The notes beneath the pieces were generated by a model. That model was not told the DNA's origin, did no database searches, and saw only the letters and a program-made list of their open reading frames with translations. From assembly GCA_024449915.1 (NCBI GenBank), contig JAMZAV010000053.1:558001-622000 (forward strand): 64,000 nucleotides of DNA, written 5' to 3'. A program made the translations under genes and the position numbers. Shown here one piece after another: positions 48,220 through 59,849 of the stretch (the first letter of the stretch is position 1; each line of letters starts with the position of its first letter). This DNA is from Sweltsa coloradensis. Its lineage: Eukaryota; Arthropoda; Insecta; Plecoptera; Chloroperlidae.

Positions 48220-49780
48220 TATATAAAAGAGATGAACGCGGTTCATACCTCTTTTTGAGCGAATAGATTAATTTAAGTGAAGGAAGTAGACAATAATATA
48301 AATTCATGGATACCATGCACTTGAGCTCAGTCGAGCGTTTCTAGTTCATAGCTTTGAGTTTATTGAATTTCCGTATGTAGTTTATCAAATTATAGTTATG
48401 TTCGATATTGAAAATTGGATTTTGATTATATTTTGCTTGAACTCATACGTCTTTACATATTCACTGCATCCTTTAGAAATTATCTGTAATATGAGCTAAT
48501 AAATAAAATACGATTATTGGTAGGAAAAGAATATTTAATTTACATCTTGAATGTTTAATAATTTTATTTCTATAACTGATAAAATTTATTTATTACATGA
48601 TAAAAAATTAAAATCGTCATTTGATTCAATTGTATTTAGAAATATTAACATGCAACAAGTATATTTCGTAATAACTATTCTGTTGGTAGCTGAAGATTAT
48701 ACTCGTGTATCAAAGATTTATAATGCAATACTATTTGCGTGTATCTTCTAGCATAAATGAAGTAGTGTCGTAGTGTAATCAAAGATTGTATATGTCGATA
48801 GTGTAAGCCCCGCTTTACAAGACTGCCATCTAGTAGACACATTATAGCTCATGTGTCTACCATTACCAATACAGTTAGCTCAGTTCGGGAAGTCTCCAAA
48901 TCATGACTGGTCAATCTGACGCAATCCTGACTCAAGTTTTAAACCAAAGTCTAACTCAATCAATAGGCAAATGCTAGGATCGAGTAATAAAGATAAATAT
49001 CCCATTCTAGCCATCCTACTTAATGTAATCCTACATCTCGTTGTTTCCATTAAGAATGACAATTGTTGTTCCTACTTCCTAGGATGGTTTATTGTTTCTC
49101 TTCGGTTTCTTGTTGATATTATCATTCTCCCTGCTTGACACCCTGTCTTAAATTTAGATGGAATGTTGAGAAAATACACATTTCAAAATAAAATCTGCAT
49201 ACGAATTGTACAGCGACTGCGGCATAGTTTAGTTTACCATTGTCCTGGTATTTGTATCATCGATATAAAATAATTTTAACATTTCAAACTTTTAAACCGA
49301 TAGCAGACATTAAAATTAAAAAAAAATTAAAATTAATATGATGACCATTCATGTTCGTGTCATATTGCAAAAAAATTAAATTAAATTAGCAATATACTTT
49401 ATGATATGTTAACAAAGCTACCTCTTAGTTATTACCTTGCTGAAAATTGAACGCAAAATCACAAAACTCAGGTTTCATTTGGGTTTTCGGATTATATAAA
49501 AAGTTTAGAGGTGCGTGTACATTTCTAATTCTACAGCTTTTTGTAGCATCACGTGTTTAACTATCTTCAAAAACTTGTGTTCTAAGTTTTCTCGGATTTT
49601 AATATTGAAATTTTGTCATCAAGCTTGAATTAATATCAACTACATTAAAATTTGTGTACGCAAATTATAGCTACTATCAAAAATAAAATCAAATAGGACT
49701 AAAATAAATAGTTTTAATTGAAAATTAGCTCTTTGTATAGCATCTATACACAAATACGCTAATTTTCACGTAAATCTACC
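48220..49780. other. No supported feature
   Basis: AT-rich spacer. I see no exon or RNA gene. Confidence 0.4.
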
Positions 49781-49784
49781 GACA

Positions 49785-50020
49785 GTGTTGACTCGAACGC
49801 TAAGCGCGCGACTCTGATTCTGGAGGTCCCGGGTTCAAATCCCGTCGATACCGGCAATAATGACTAAATTATTTTTCCGAGCTTTTCCTCAGTCTTTAAT
49901 GTGAATGCTAGGGATTGAATCCTCTTGAACAATCCTCAGACATCTCTCCACAATTGTCCCATTTCCAGTTAGACACCTGAAGAGGGGCAGGCAATTGCAC
50001 CCTAGGTATATAGGCTTCCT
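49785..50020 (+). mobile_element. tRNA-type SINE, near complete
   Basis: The head has GAGGTCCCGGGTTCAAATCC, then CGTCGATACCGGCAATAATG (B box GGTTCAAATCC). The body has GAATGCTAGGGATTGAATCC, then TCTTGAACAATCCTCAGACA, and the end CACCTGAAGAGGGGCAGG. Heads in other copies differ more than bodies, so the body is the best family marker. Confidence 0.75.
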
Positions 50021-50034
50021 ACTTTTATGGTTGA

Positions 50035-50403
50035 TTATCGTTGCACTAAAAGTACGATTTCTATGAGAAATATTTCTTTGATTGTCCCTAAAATCAGAAT
50101 AATATGTCTAAGTTCAGTGATTTAAAACGTTATCATAAAGTGTCATCAAGGTCGGAGTAGCCGTTTGCCCGGTCGCGGGCCAAACATCACGATAATATCA
50201 CAATAAAAATCGAAAAAACCCTAAAAATACGATATTCATGAGAAATATTTCTTCGTTGTACCCAAAAAACTTGGCAGATCTAAGTTTAGAGATTTCGAAG
50301 GTCCCCTCTAATTTTCTTTAAGATCGCATGCCGTTTGCCCGGTAGAGAACGAACAAGTGAACAAGTAGAAATTGAAATTAAAGTCTTCGCTTCGCTCATC
50401 CAA
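50035..50403 (+). mobile_element. GGATGAGCG-end element, truncated copy
   Basis: It starts inside the element (AAAAGTACGATTTCTATGAG) and ends CTTCGCTTCGCTCATCC. It shares AAGATCGCATGCCGTTTGCC with the copy at 41493. Confidence 0.7.
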
Positions 50404-50409
50404 AATATA

Positions 50410-51380
50410 TTATTCACGTACTTCTAATTTATGTTCAATCAATTAGGAATCGGTACACATGGAGATAAAAATACAAGCTAATATAGATAGTACTGAAAAG
50501 AATCATTGTAAACATGGTTTCGTGGCTCTGGTACATGGTTGCATGATTGCAGGTTGTAGTGATGTAAGTACATCTTCAGAGAAGCGTGCGTAAGGTATAA
50601 AGTCGTTGCCACATGCGATCCAACAAAACTGTAACAAAACGGAGTCAAGGTACTTCCGCTGTTTGTTGCTACGCAGGCAGGCATTGTCAATAGGAACCAC
50701 CAACTTTCCTATGTACAAACTCATCTCTAATTACCAATTAGCAATGAAAAACAAAACGGAGCCCTCCAACTCCCATGATACATGACCCTGACTGCCACTG
50801 ATACAAACATGTCTATTCTAGGCTAAAAACATTTTGGAAACAATATGTTGATAACCTTAACCTCTTGTAGATTAATGATACATGATGAAATGTGTGTTGA
50901 GTTTCTAACGGTACTCGCGGGTAAATTTAACTATTATTTAACAATTAATAAACACACTCACCCGGTGAAAGTGGTTGATTGATTATTGCAAATAATTAAG
51001 ATGCCAAATATAATTGATTAGTTGTCAAGTAATGTGTCACCCCGGAAGAGTTGAATGACTCTTCTTTGCAACTGATGGACGTAGGAGAAACCTTATTGTT
51101 AACACAAAGGTTAGTTGTTTTTAGTATCTGCATGTTTACGATAGAGATAGCTTCGAGTCATTAATCATGCTAGGCAAGGATACCGAGGATTCCGACCACA
51201 CATAGCAATCCTGACTTGGAGTTATCAAACAGTCAAAACGCAAACGGTGGAATAGAGCTCTGTATAAAATAACCCTTAGATATTACCTCTAAAAATCATC
51301 TTCATAGCAAGTCAAAAAATAGAAAATCTATTAGAAAAAGAATCTATTCAGATCTAGAATGCACCAACAATCCAGATGTT
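50410..51380. other. No supported feature
   Basis: Includes two overlapping minus-strand open frames at 50478-50724 with no recognisable domain and no clear splice partners. Confidence 0.4.
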
Positions 51381-51389
51381 ATGAAGTTA

Positions 51390-51480
51390 ACCGTCTCGGT
51401 AGCTTAGGGGTAAAGCACCCGACCGGCAATCGGGAGACCGGGGTTCGATACCCCGCTGGAATGGATTTTTTAATTTCTGG
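51390..51480 (+). mobile_element. tRNA-like SINE head with well-formed arms
   Basis: CGTCTCGGTAGCTTAGGGGT holds the D arm (GCTT/AAGC). CCCGACCGGCAATCGGG forms a 5-bp anticodon stem with a seven-base loop and an apparent GGC anticodon. CGGGGTTCGATACCCCG is a perfect T arm. The acceptor stem does not pair, so it is not a working tRNA. The head and the trailing ATGGATTTTT match the SINE head at 25469-25550. Confidence 0.65.
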
Positions 51481-51714
51481 ATTGATAACTATAAGAAGAA
51501 GAAGAATTTATGCAATGCTGGCCGCGAAACCACCGAAATGGTTTGATGCACTACAAACCTGCTGCCCGAAAATATGGATAATAAAGTTCGGTTGAATCCC
51601 ACTTAAACCACTCAGACACAGATTACAACTAGATTGATTTTTAAATTGAAATTGTTGTTAATGAAGTCAAAGAGTAAAAGATGGTTAGTTATTCTGTAGT
51701 AAACTTGTCCATGC

Positions 51715-51955
51715 AGGGGCACGTCCCTCTAGGTGAAAGGTGCGTGGATAATCACTGTTGTTTGAATACATATTCAATCCTTGGAGTGGTAGACGTCCCC
51801 TGAGCCTTAGCTCATACCCATCTGTTGTTCCAAAGACTTGGTCCGCGGGAGACGCCACAGGCTCGGATACTGGTACTGGGATGTCAACTGGTTCAATTCC
51901 TGACCCTCCACGACAGAATTTTAGAGTGAAGAGCCTCTTAATACGGTTGCATAGC
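51715..51955 (+). repeat. GC-richer segment of unknown nature
   Basis: It contains GTCAACTGGTTCAATTCCTG (B-box-like) and stands out in base composition. A frame at 51758-51940 is open but has no known domain. It may be another SINE head or an old element. Confidence 0.3.
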
Positions 51956-52009
51956 TCGGGCCAACTTTTTTTTACAATGATAAATATTCATTTAAAAAAA
52001 TCGCTTAAG

Positions 52010-52620
52010 TTATTCGACCGCGTTTTTCGATTTTCCAAAATATGCTACCCCAGTGAATGGCTTTGAAACCTGGCTATTTTGGAAGATCAAAAATATTTTT
52101 TCAAATTTTTCTGATGCGGTACACGGCCAATATCGTCACATCAAAATAATACAAACTTTAATTCGCCAAGGCACACCATTCAACGTAGGGTGTTGTGTTT
52201 TTGTGACATTTATTTTCAACTGGTTTTCTAGAGGCTGGCTGAGAGAAAAAAGATTTTTTTCAACAATTATTGTCTTTCCAAAGAATTTTTTCGTTTGTCG
52301 GTATTTTGTACCGATTTGTACCGCCAAACGAAACAAATCGCATGGAAAGACAATGTTTTTTTAAATCTCTCAGTCAGCTTGTAGAAAACCAGTTGAAAAT
52401 TAATGTCACAAAAACACAACACCCTACGTTGAATGGAGTACGTGCCTTGGCGAATTGAATATTGAAACAATAAGTTTGAGGTGGAGATATTGGCCGTGTA
52501 CCAGATCAGTAAATTAAGAAAAAAATAGTTTTGATTTTCTAAAATAGCCATGTTTCAAAACCATTCACTATATTTTGACAAAGTAGAATATTTTTGAAAA
52601 TAGAAAAACGCGGTCTAATA
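52010..52620. mobile_element. Large palindromic MITE-like element
   Basis: Left arm: GACCGCGTTTTTCGATTTTC, GAATGGCTTTGAAACCTGGC, TATTTTGG, GGTACACGGCCAATATC, CAACGTAGGGTGTTGTGTTT, then CAACTGGTTTTCTAGAGGC. The right arm is the reverse complement in reverse order, ending GAAAAACGCGGTC. Arms of about 300 bp meet near 52310, where TCTTTCCAAAGAATTTTTTC, then a GGTATTTTGTACC centre appears. Open frames across it come from the symmetry. Confidence 0.8.
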
Positions 52621-52925
52621 CCCAACTTTTTTTACACACATTCTGGATCACTTTTTGACCTTTCAACGTACACCCTAAAAATTTGAAATGTCAAGAGGTT
52701 GTTAACTAAGTATGAGTGCATGGCGCGATTAGAGCATATTCCAACATTTCAATTAATTGCCCCCTACGCAAGGATGGGAAATTACTACAAATTACCTTTA
52801 TTACTTTTTTTAGTACCTTGATATTAAGTAAGCACAAATAGGAAAATGTGCTCTGGTCGCGCTATACACACATTCAACAACTTGACATTTTGGTGCAAAC
52901 TATAACCAGATAAGACATGAGATTT

Positions 52926-53325
52926 AGGCGAGGTAGTTTAACTGGTTCCCACTCGAACACCGAAGTTAAGCAAACTCGGGCGTGGTCAGGGTAGAGTGGG
53001 TGACCACTCTGCCTGAAACTCACGTATATCCCTGGTTAGAACAGATGGAGGGTTCGAGAGCTAGTGTAACGGCTTCGTTCTCCTCGACGTCTGCTCGGCA
53101 GTCCGGGTTAGTGGAGGAACCTATATGACTGTCAAGGTTACACCGTCCTTTCGGATGGGACGTTAAGCCGTTGGTCCCCTTGGTACTTTTCGAAAGGAGT
53201 AGGCTACATGCCGGTACCGGGTTTCCCCTCCTCCCTTCTGTTCATACTTCATCCTTATCTATCACCACTCAAGTCTTTAATAGCCAAAGTGTATTAATAT
53301 GAGACGTTTAGCAACATCCAATAAG
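52926..53325 (+). mobile_element. 5S rRNA-derived SINE
   Basis: The head has ACACCGAAGTTAAGCAAACT, then CGGGCGTGGTCAGGG and GGGTGACCACT, clearly derived from 5S rRNA (CACCGAAGTTAAGCAACGTCGGGC and GGGTGACCGCC in animals), including the internal Pol III promoter region. The body has ACACCGTCCTTTCGGATGGG, then ACGTTAAGCCGTTGGTCCCC, and the 3' end ATTAATATGAGACGTTTAGC, then AACATCCAATAAGA. It is not a functional 5S gene: the 5' and 3' stems are lost. Confidence 0.85.
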
Positions 53326-53539
53326 ACATGAGAGCTTTGAAGTGATCCACACTAAACCTCCGCATTCTGCCTGGTAATTGCTCGAGCTCGTCCAAATGTC
53401 TTAACTTTGGGTACGGGGTCCTAACTACCTAGAGTTCTAGACAGTGACCCACTAGCAATAGCCACTGTGAGATGTCCAAGGAGTTAATAATACGTCCTAA
53501 ATCCCAACCTTTGTATGTTGATTGAGATAAACAATCAGA

Positions 53540-53700
53540 ATCAACCATCAATCAGGGGTCGTATGACTTTTAGAGGACGTGGGTTCGAATCCCGCACAAG
53601 GCATGGTTTTTTGTAATCGCCATCTATCATGACTTATCGTATCGAATAGCCTTAGTGCATTAGTAGAGACATTAAGCAACAAAAATCATCATCGGACAGG
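53540..53700 (+). mobile_element. tRNA-like SINE head with 3' tail
   Basis: GAGGACGTGGGTTCGAATCC, then CGCACAAGGCATGG is a B box and acceptor-like end. Further on TTAGTGCATTAGTAGAGACATT and AAGCAAC resembles the 3' end of the 5S-type SINE, so tRNA and 5S heads may share one tail. Confidence 0.5.
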
Positions 53701-53704
53701 ATAT

Positions 53705-54700
53705 AGCCACAGTGGTTGAGAAAGAACGGCGATCCCCGTATTGGACTTACACCTGTTTTCGTGAGCTATCTTGAACGATGTGGTCGAAACCACGTGACCG
53801 TAAACATGTACATAACATGTTTCAACGGTTCACAAGGTCAATAAAAAAACAAATCAAACAATACTGAAAATTTGACCGATTTTGTGCGTTCCGATTTGCT
53901 GAGAGTCGTTGATTGAGTAGCGCGACCTTGCCGACCTTAGATTCGCCGCCTTACTCTTTCGATTAGCCCCGTTGCGTAACTAGGCCAGTCTATTGAGCAT
54001 TACGAAGAAGTGACTGAAGTTATCCGGTCGGCTGGTTGAGTCCTTTATGAGTCCGGGTTTCAGCTTGAGTACTCACTCCATGCGCACACACGATTGCGCA
54101 AGCTACTCAACAACCCACAGATCATACATCCCATGTGTTAACACACAGTTGCACAACCATATCAATTACCTCATTAATAATTATTATACTGAACAATTAA
54201 TACCAAGAGTAATGCATTCTCACATAAAGTGATGACTTTTTTAAGGAATAATATTAGTTTTGATTTGCTCTCACGTTTAATGTTACGCATAAATGGGGAT
54301 TATAGTTCTTACGCAAATGTTTTCTACACTCTTCGGAAAGAGAGAGTGAGTTGTGAGATGACCGCTTCGTTCAGATGAGAGCTAGGCGATCAGACGCTCT
54401 GTGGACGCAAGATGATAATAAGAAAGTCTCGGAGAAAGTAATCATAATGGTCAATCATGTGGCGTCGTGTACATCCATCTAACAAACAGTTTCATTGCTT
54501 GGTGAGGTGTTTTGGGCGCGCATAAAACAATAAAGATCACCTCGTGGAATAATCTTTGTCTCATTTGCTCCACCGAATCTATGCTCACAATAGAGAATTT
54601 TAATTGTTGTATTCTATTGTTCTACTGGCTTATAAGGCCCCACTGCTTTTCAACGAAATGATCTATTTCGATGATTTATAAAATATTGTCATTTATAACA
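53705..54700. other. No supported feature
   Basis: Unique-looking sequence with no exon or repeat unit that I can support. Confidence 0.4.
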
Positions 54701-54726
54701 TTGGGCGGAACGTTTCATACATATTT

Positions 54727-55052
54727 TGCAATAAAACGGGGGTTACGTCACTGGGAATATCTTATGACGTAGACGTTAGGGCGTGACGTAGCCAGAGCCA
54801 ATCAATCACGTAAATAAATCAATAAAATAACTTGTTTCCGTGTATTTTTACTGTTGTAAAGTTCATTTTAAATGTAACTTGTAAGTCTAAATATTAACAT
54901 TAGAACCCTGGTTTTTGTACGGATTTGAAATTCATTCAAACATTGTTTTGATAATAAAACGTCAATCAGATCATCCATAACTAACCATTGTATGTTTAAA
55001 AAAAACGCAGTTTGCGGCCATGACAAACTTCTTCCATAAAACGTGACGTAAT
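54727..55052. promoter_or_regulatory. Cluster of CRE-like TGACGT motifs
   Basis: TTACGTCAC, ATGACGTAG and GTGACGTAG lie within about 70 bases from 54727, with a CCAAT motif just after, and another GTGACGTAA near 55043. CREB/ATF factors bind TGACGTCA-type sites. No nearby gene is recognised, so the role is unknown. Confidence 0.25.
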
Positions 55053-55566
55053 AGTTCGTTTAAAATAAAATCGGCGTTTTAAATATAAACTCCAAACTTT
55101 GACACTCAAAAGAATAGAGATGAGCAAAATATCTTTATAAACTTAAATTATATCGTTCATATTATTAATTTAAGATTAAGATCTGTTTATTGCATATACT
55201 TTCATCAATGTCGGAAAATTATAAAAAGCAGACTTAGAAAGAGGTTCTGTGTTCTTCTGGAAGTATTGTTTTTTACTTTTAATGTAGCCAAAGTAAATAT
55301 ATGTGGATTCGACATCACACACATATCACAGTTTTATTATACGCAATCCCAGTTCAGAAGTCTAACAACGCAAAACTGAATAGCTTGCCTCTTTTATTTG
55401 AAATTCCAAAATCCTGGCTAACCACAAGTAGTTATCATCTCAATAAAAGACAATTTTTGAAAGCGTGATTGTGTTATTTTATTGCGAAGCTGTGGTCATA
55501 GTATTTTCAATAGCTTTTTCGTAAGGATGCCCACTGAAGAGTACACATCAGTTAAACATAATATGA

Positions 55567-55790
55567 CCCTCTTCAGGAGACTTACTAGGTTATTAGGGTG
55601 TTAGGTAATTGAGAAGGGATGTCCGAGGGATGTTTAAGAGGATTCAATCCCTTGCGTTTGCGTTGACGGCTGAGAAAACCTCGGGAAAACTTTCAGTCAG
55701 GATTGCCGCTGCGAGAATTGAACCTGTAACCTCCCGAATCAGAATTTCGTACACATTACGTATGAGCTATCTCAGTTGCTGTGACCATTG
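55567..55790 (-). mobile_element. tRNA-type SINE, minus-strand copy of a head-to-head pair
   Basis: On the minus strand: GAGGTTACAGGTTCAATTCT (B box), GGCAATCCTGACTGAAAGTT, GGGATTGAATCCTCTTAAAC, and the end CTGAAGAGGG. Its head lies against the head of the next copy. Confidence 0.75.
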
Positions 55791-55997
55791 TGCGTTGACG
55801 ACATGGTTACGACCCATCGGTCATTCGTGTGGGAACGGTTCGAACCCTGACATCGGCAATCCTGAATGAAAGGTTTTCCAAGGTTTTCTTATTCGTAGGC
55901 TAATGCTGTGAACGAATCCTCTTAAAAATCCCTGAGACATTCCCTTCACAATTATCCTTACATCCAAAACCTAGTTAGTCACCTGAAGAGGGCCACA
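55790..55997 (+). mobile_element. tRNA-type SINE, plus-strand copy of a head-to-head pair
   Basis: GGAACGGTTCGAACCCTGAC (B box GGTTCGAACCC), ATCGGCAATCCTGAATGAAA, GAACGAATCCTCTTAAAAAT and the end CACCTGAAGAGGG. With the previous copy it forms an inverted repeat of about 430 bp. Confidence 0.75.
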
Positions 55998-56094
55998 TCG
56001 GGTGAAACTAGTATTAGTAGTTTTAGGGCTTTTTAACAGCTATCTTAGATAAGTGTGAGCTATAAGTGTGAGTTACCACCAAGTATACTTCTTT

Positions 56095-56335
56095 CCAAGG
56101 GGAGGAACGTAAGGGGTGACGCGGGGGGTCAAGGGGTGGACAGGCCTGTGCTGGTCAGAACCAGCCACAAGCGTATGGGAAGGGCAGGGGTTCCCCCACG
56201 TCGTGGTCGTCTTCGTCTGTGCCATCATCCGTCCGTGTTGCCATTATCGTCGCCGTCGTGGTGGTAGTCAAAGGGAAGGGGAAAGTTCCCCGACGACGAG
56301 AAGGTTGCGAGTTGGACTTTGATTGCCCTTTAAAA
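56095..56335 (+). repeat. GC-rich repeat copy B with conserved core
   Basis: Reverse complement of 10140-10420, with only scattered differences over about 230 bp. Two overlapping frames are open in both copies (SHKRMGRAGVPPRRGRLRLC in one). High CpG and GC contrast with the surroundings. I see no start context and no domain, so no product is assigned. Confidence 0.7.
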
Positions 56336-56339
56336 CTGA

Positions 56340-57535
56340 TTAGTCAACGGACATTTATATCTACGAAAATGTTGTGTTGTTACTTTTATGAAGATGGCCA
56401 CACTAAGTAAAACGGATGTGTCAGTGTACATTTACATACGAAAAAGTTTTGCTTTGACTTTTATTTGTTTTCATTTCAATTTATATTATCTAATCACCAA
56501 CAACAGGTTGCTATCAACCCAAAAGTTTCAGGTAATTAAAACGTCATAATTTAACAAGCACTATAAAATTTAATTTTTACAACAAATACAATAACAAAAA
56601 CTTAAATAACAAAAGTATTTTAAATAAACGGATGAAAAACCTAGATGAATGAAGAAAAACAGGTTATAAAATACAAACTGGTGAAAAGGTGATAAGGTGA
56701 CAAGAGTCATAAATGAGTCATGTTGGTAAACTGGCATAAACAGCTGCTTTAAATAAATGAAGTTTCATGTGGTTGATGTCAATTTCTGTCATAGCTAATA
56801 ATTTGTTGTAGGTGTCTTGAATTCGGTTGATGGGGGAAAATTTACTTTATTTGTTTAAAGATTATTTATTTAATGACACACTGAGAAAAACGGATGTGTC
56901 AGCGGAAATTTACTCTGAGAAAAAAAAATTGTTTTCACTTTTATTTGACATCGGAATTCCTTCATCTCACGTCATTCTAACGCTAAATCAGTAACCAATC
57001 AGACAAAACAACGATTAACAAATTTAGGGCTCATTTCAGCAATATTAAGCAATTAGTCTTAATGGCAGGAGATGTTCATTGCTGATATATGATACAATCT
57101 TCTGTTAGTGTGACTAGATAATCAATAGTGTGTTATTAATAGCTTGTTAAGACACAACAACATTGGCATCCAACACATGATTGCGCTAACATGACGGATG
57201 TTTATTGCTAGCTTTTTGTGTACGTGGTAGGCTCGAGATATAATATAATCTCTTTCTCAATCCACGTTTGTTTGATACGTGATTAACCTACTCTCCTCTT
57301 AAAGTGACGAGCAAGGAATTGTTTTTACACGATGTTAGAATTTCTAATTTACAAACATGACAGCATGGATTAAATTTCTAGAAAATACAAATTATCGATC
57401 TAGTGAACTATATCACTGGATCTTACAAGAAATCGAAATGGAGTGTTGAGTGCGGAAGGATGAAAACTTACTGTAGTTGTAAAATTAAAACGCTCAATAA
57501 ATAATAGAGTAAGAAATGTATTTTGTTTAGTTATC
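56340..57535. other. No supported feature
   Basis: AT-rich. ACTGAGAAAAACGGATGTGT, then CAGCGGAAATTTAC near 56880 repeats ACTAAGTAAAACGGATGTGT, then CAGTGTACATTTAC near 56402, a weak direct duplication of about 60 bp. Confidence 0.4.
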
Positions 57536-57539
57536 AGTA

Positions 57540-57705
57540 AACTAAAAAAAAAAAAAGGAAGAAAATGCCGGTCTCTAGTTGGTCATTGTTCGCTTGTCGA
57601 TGGCGTCTGCGTATTCAGGGTTGGCTTGGCCTGCTTTAAATTTAATGTCCCCCACTGAAAATCAGTTATGTGATTAGTGGGTTAACTCTAAATACGTTTT
57701 TTGTT
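57540..57705 (-). repeat. GTCTACCCACTCAG-type repeat, minus-strand copy
   Basis: The reverse complement of the 6725-6850 repeat: plus strand GGTTGGCTTGGCCTGCTTTA, then GTCCCCCACTGAAAATCAGT and TCTAAATACG. Next to a poly-A run. Confidence 0.6.
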
Positions 57706-57709
57706 TAAA

Positions 57710-58320
57710 ATATTAATTTTTTCCAGCAGCAATTTATCATAATGGTTACCAAAAACTGACGAAAAATAAATATTTTAGAGGAAACTGCTCAGGACATAAT
57801 CCTAAACAATTTTTAAAAAATAGTATTAAATAGTAGGTGATTAATGTACACAGCCAGATATATGTACTTTCTGCGAGCATATTATATTCCGTGACTGAGG
57901 ATAAACTATAGTGACCTCCATCAGTAAGGATGTCTGGTGGTCTGATCTGAAGCGGTGACCTCTAGAACAAATCCCCGTACCTGAGTCAATGGGATAGATT
58001 CTAGAAAAGAGTGCCTCGGGAAAAGTATGATCGATATGAAGAATGGAAGAGGTGATGGATTTCTGTCAAAATAATAGTTATTTCAGACAATTCGAATTAT
58101 ATTCGTCTTTAACGTACGGGTGCCGTCCAAATGGCAACGATGTAGCTAATTTGTTGATTCAATATTTTTTTTGATGCGAGTCACACTACAACTTGATCCG
58201 AGCACTGCATAAAAGTTTTATTTTTATTTAAGTACGACCCACATAGCTTTACTACCCTACGTCTGGGCGCTATAAGAACAATTGTGAAAGCAAGCTAACA
58301 ACGCCATCAACAGCGATAAC
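57710..58320. other. No supported feature
   Basis: A slightly GC-richer patch (57890-58040) does not give a convincing exon. Confidence 0.35.
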
Positions 58321-58326
58321 TAACAT

Positions 58327-58510
58327 AAACTAGGGAAATGCCAAAGTCGTTGTTAAACGAGTGAGTGAGCCATGTGTATAGTACCCGGTATCATTCCCCA
58401 TACTGGGCTAGATCGTGCCTTAGGTATATGGGAGAAAAGGCGATGTTCCCAGGTACTCAACACTTGGCTCACACACTCGTTTAATATCGACTTTGGCGTT
58501 CTCCTAGTTT
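58327..58510. mobile_element. Short palindromic MITE
   Basis: AAACTAGGGAAATGCCAAAG, then TCGTTGTTAAACGAGTGAGTGAGCC is mirrored by GGCTCACACACTCGTTTAAT, then ATCGACTTTGGCGTTCTCCTAGTTT. Arms of about 48 bp with several mismatches. Confidence 0.7.
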
Positions 58511-58659
58511 AAATTGAACATTTAAAATGCGAATCGTGTTCAAAACGTATTGGAGTGAAACATTAACAAATTTCCAAGATAAAACAAAATCACTAATTTT
58601 TATTTCACATTTCACATCCCTCAAAAATAATATGTAGGTGTAAAAATATAAAAAATTTC

Positions 58660-58985
58660 AAAACTAACGGATATCGAACCCCAACTCTCCGTGCTGTAGG
58701 CTCTATGCTTACCACTTTGCCATGGCAGACACTTAGAGTTCGTCCCGCTAGCTGCTACTAAACAAATGGTATCGATATTTTAAAAAATCAGGGATTAAAT
58801 CGCAATGGATCTAGCTGATTTTGTTAACAGTTCTCAGTAAACTCGTGCCGGATGTCTGTTTAAAATTTCAGCGCAATCTGTTCAGCGGTTCGGCTGATTT
58901 TCGACGTACAGACAGACAGAATCACAGAATGAGAGCCGTTTGAGTTGAATGGAGACACTCAGTCGCTCCGCTCCCTCGTTTAATT
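58660..58985. mobile_element. tRNA-like segment followed by an element tail
   Basis: The minus strand of 58665-58735 reads GTCTGCCATGGCAAAGTGGT, then GGGGTTCGATATCC, i.e. A-box-like and B-box motifs. After it the plus strand has TTTCAGCGCAATCTGTTCAG, then CGGTTCGGCTGATTTTCGAC and ACAGACAGACAGAA, the same kind of tail as in the GGATGAGCG-end family, ending CGCTCCGCTCCCTCGTT. Confidence 0.45.
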
Positions 58986-59849
58986 ACTGTAAGAAGTGGA
59001 TTTATAAGCTACAAATTAATGTTCAGGTTCAGAATGCTAATCGATCAAAGTGTGTGAATTGGATGTTTTTTTTATAAATGGGCAACCTATTTTCCATTGG
59101 GTGTTATTCGCTCGTCAATGGGGTGGGCGTCGACAGGGGTGATCGGAGATATTCTAATTCAAGTCCCGCGATGGAAATCATCACTCTCAAGGACAAATTT
59201 ATAGTTTAAAGTGAAACGTATGACGCAGATATATTTTACTCTGTTTACGATGTATTTTAATGTGGAAGATTGGCGGTTGATATCACTGGTAATTTTGTAA
59301 GAAGGTTTTGCCCAAGGTTTTTCTGCGATTAGGTCCCATAAAGTAGACCTTGTACAGCCTTATACTTCGATTGGTCATTGAATAGAGGGGAGTGGTTCCT
59401 GGGCAGGTACACCATAGGGGTTGGTTTATCCCCTAGTAGTCCCTATTGCCAGTTGTCCCTGGATTTATCCATAACATTTGCTTTTTTGAAAGCTATCAGA
59501 CCGAGATTTCGAAAAAAAGAACAGGAAATGTTTTAGGAAATGACTATAATATCTGCCAACAGACGGCCCGGAATAAATACCCAAAATAACAATATATAAA
59601 TAATGTAAGAAAGCCATTTATCTATTTGATTAAAAAGTATAAATTGTTATATATTGTTTACTCATATAAACATCCCAAGGACATGCGAGCATTTGAAATT
59701 GTTAATTGGGATCTGCAAAAATTATCACATCTCCAGAATTGTTTATTTTGTTATATGATAATATAAAACAATCACGGCTACGAAGATACTTATAATCAAC
59801 TAATTGTAGTAGAAGAATACAAAAACCAAATATTTTGCTGTGCAGTTAT

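Noticed and set aside
51390..51465. Functional tRNA gene with GGC anticodon
   Set aside because: The anticodon and T arms are good, but the acceptor stem does not pair and the head matches another SINE-like copy at 25469.
52053..52551. Several open frames of 62-103 codons on both strands
   Set aside because: They lie in a near-perfect palindrome, which mirrors any open frame to the other strand; no domain is seen.
52926..53030. Functional 5S rRNA gene
   Set aside because: Only the central 5S part is conserved; the terminal stem and the 3' terminator context are missing, and it continues into a SINE body.
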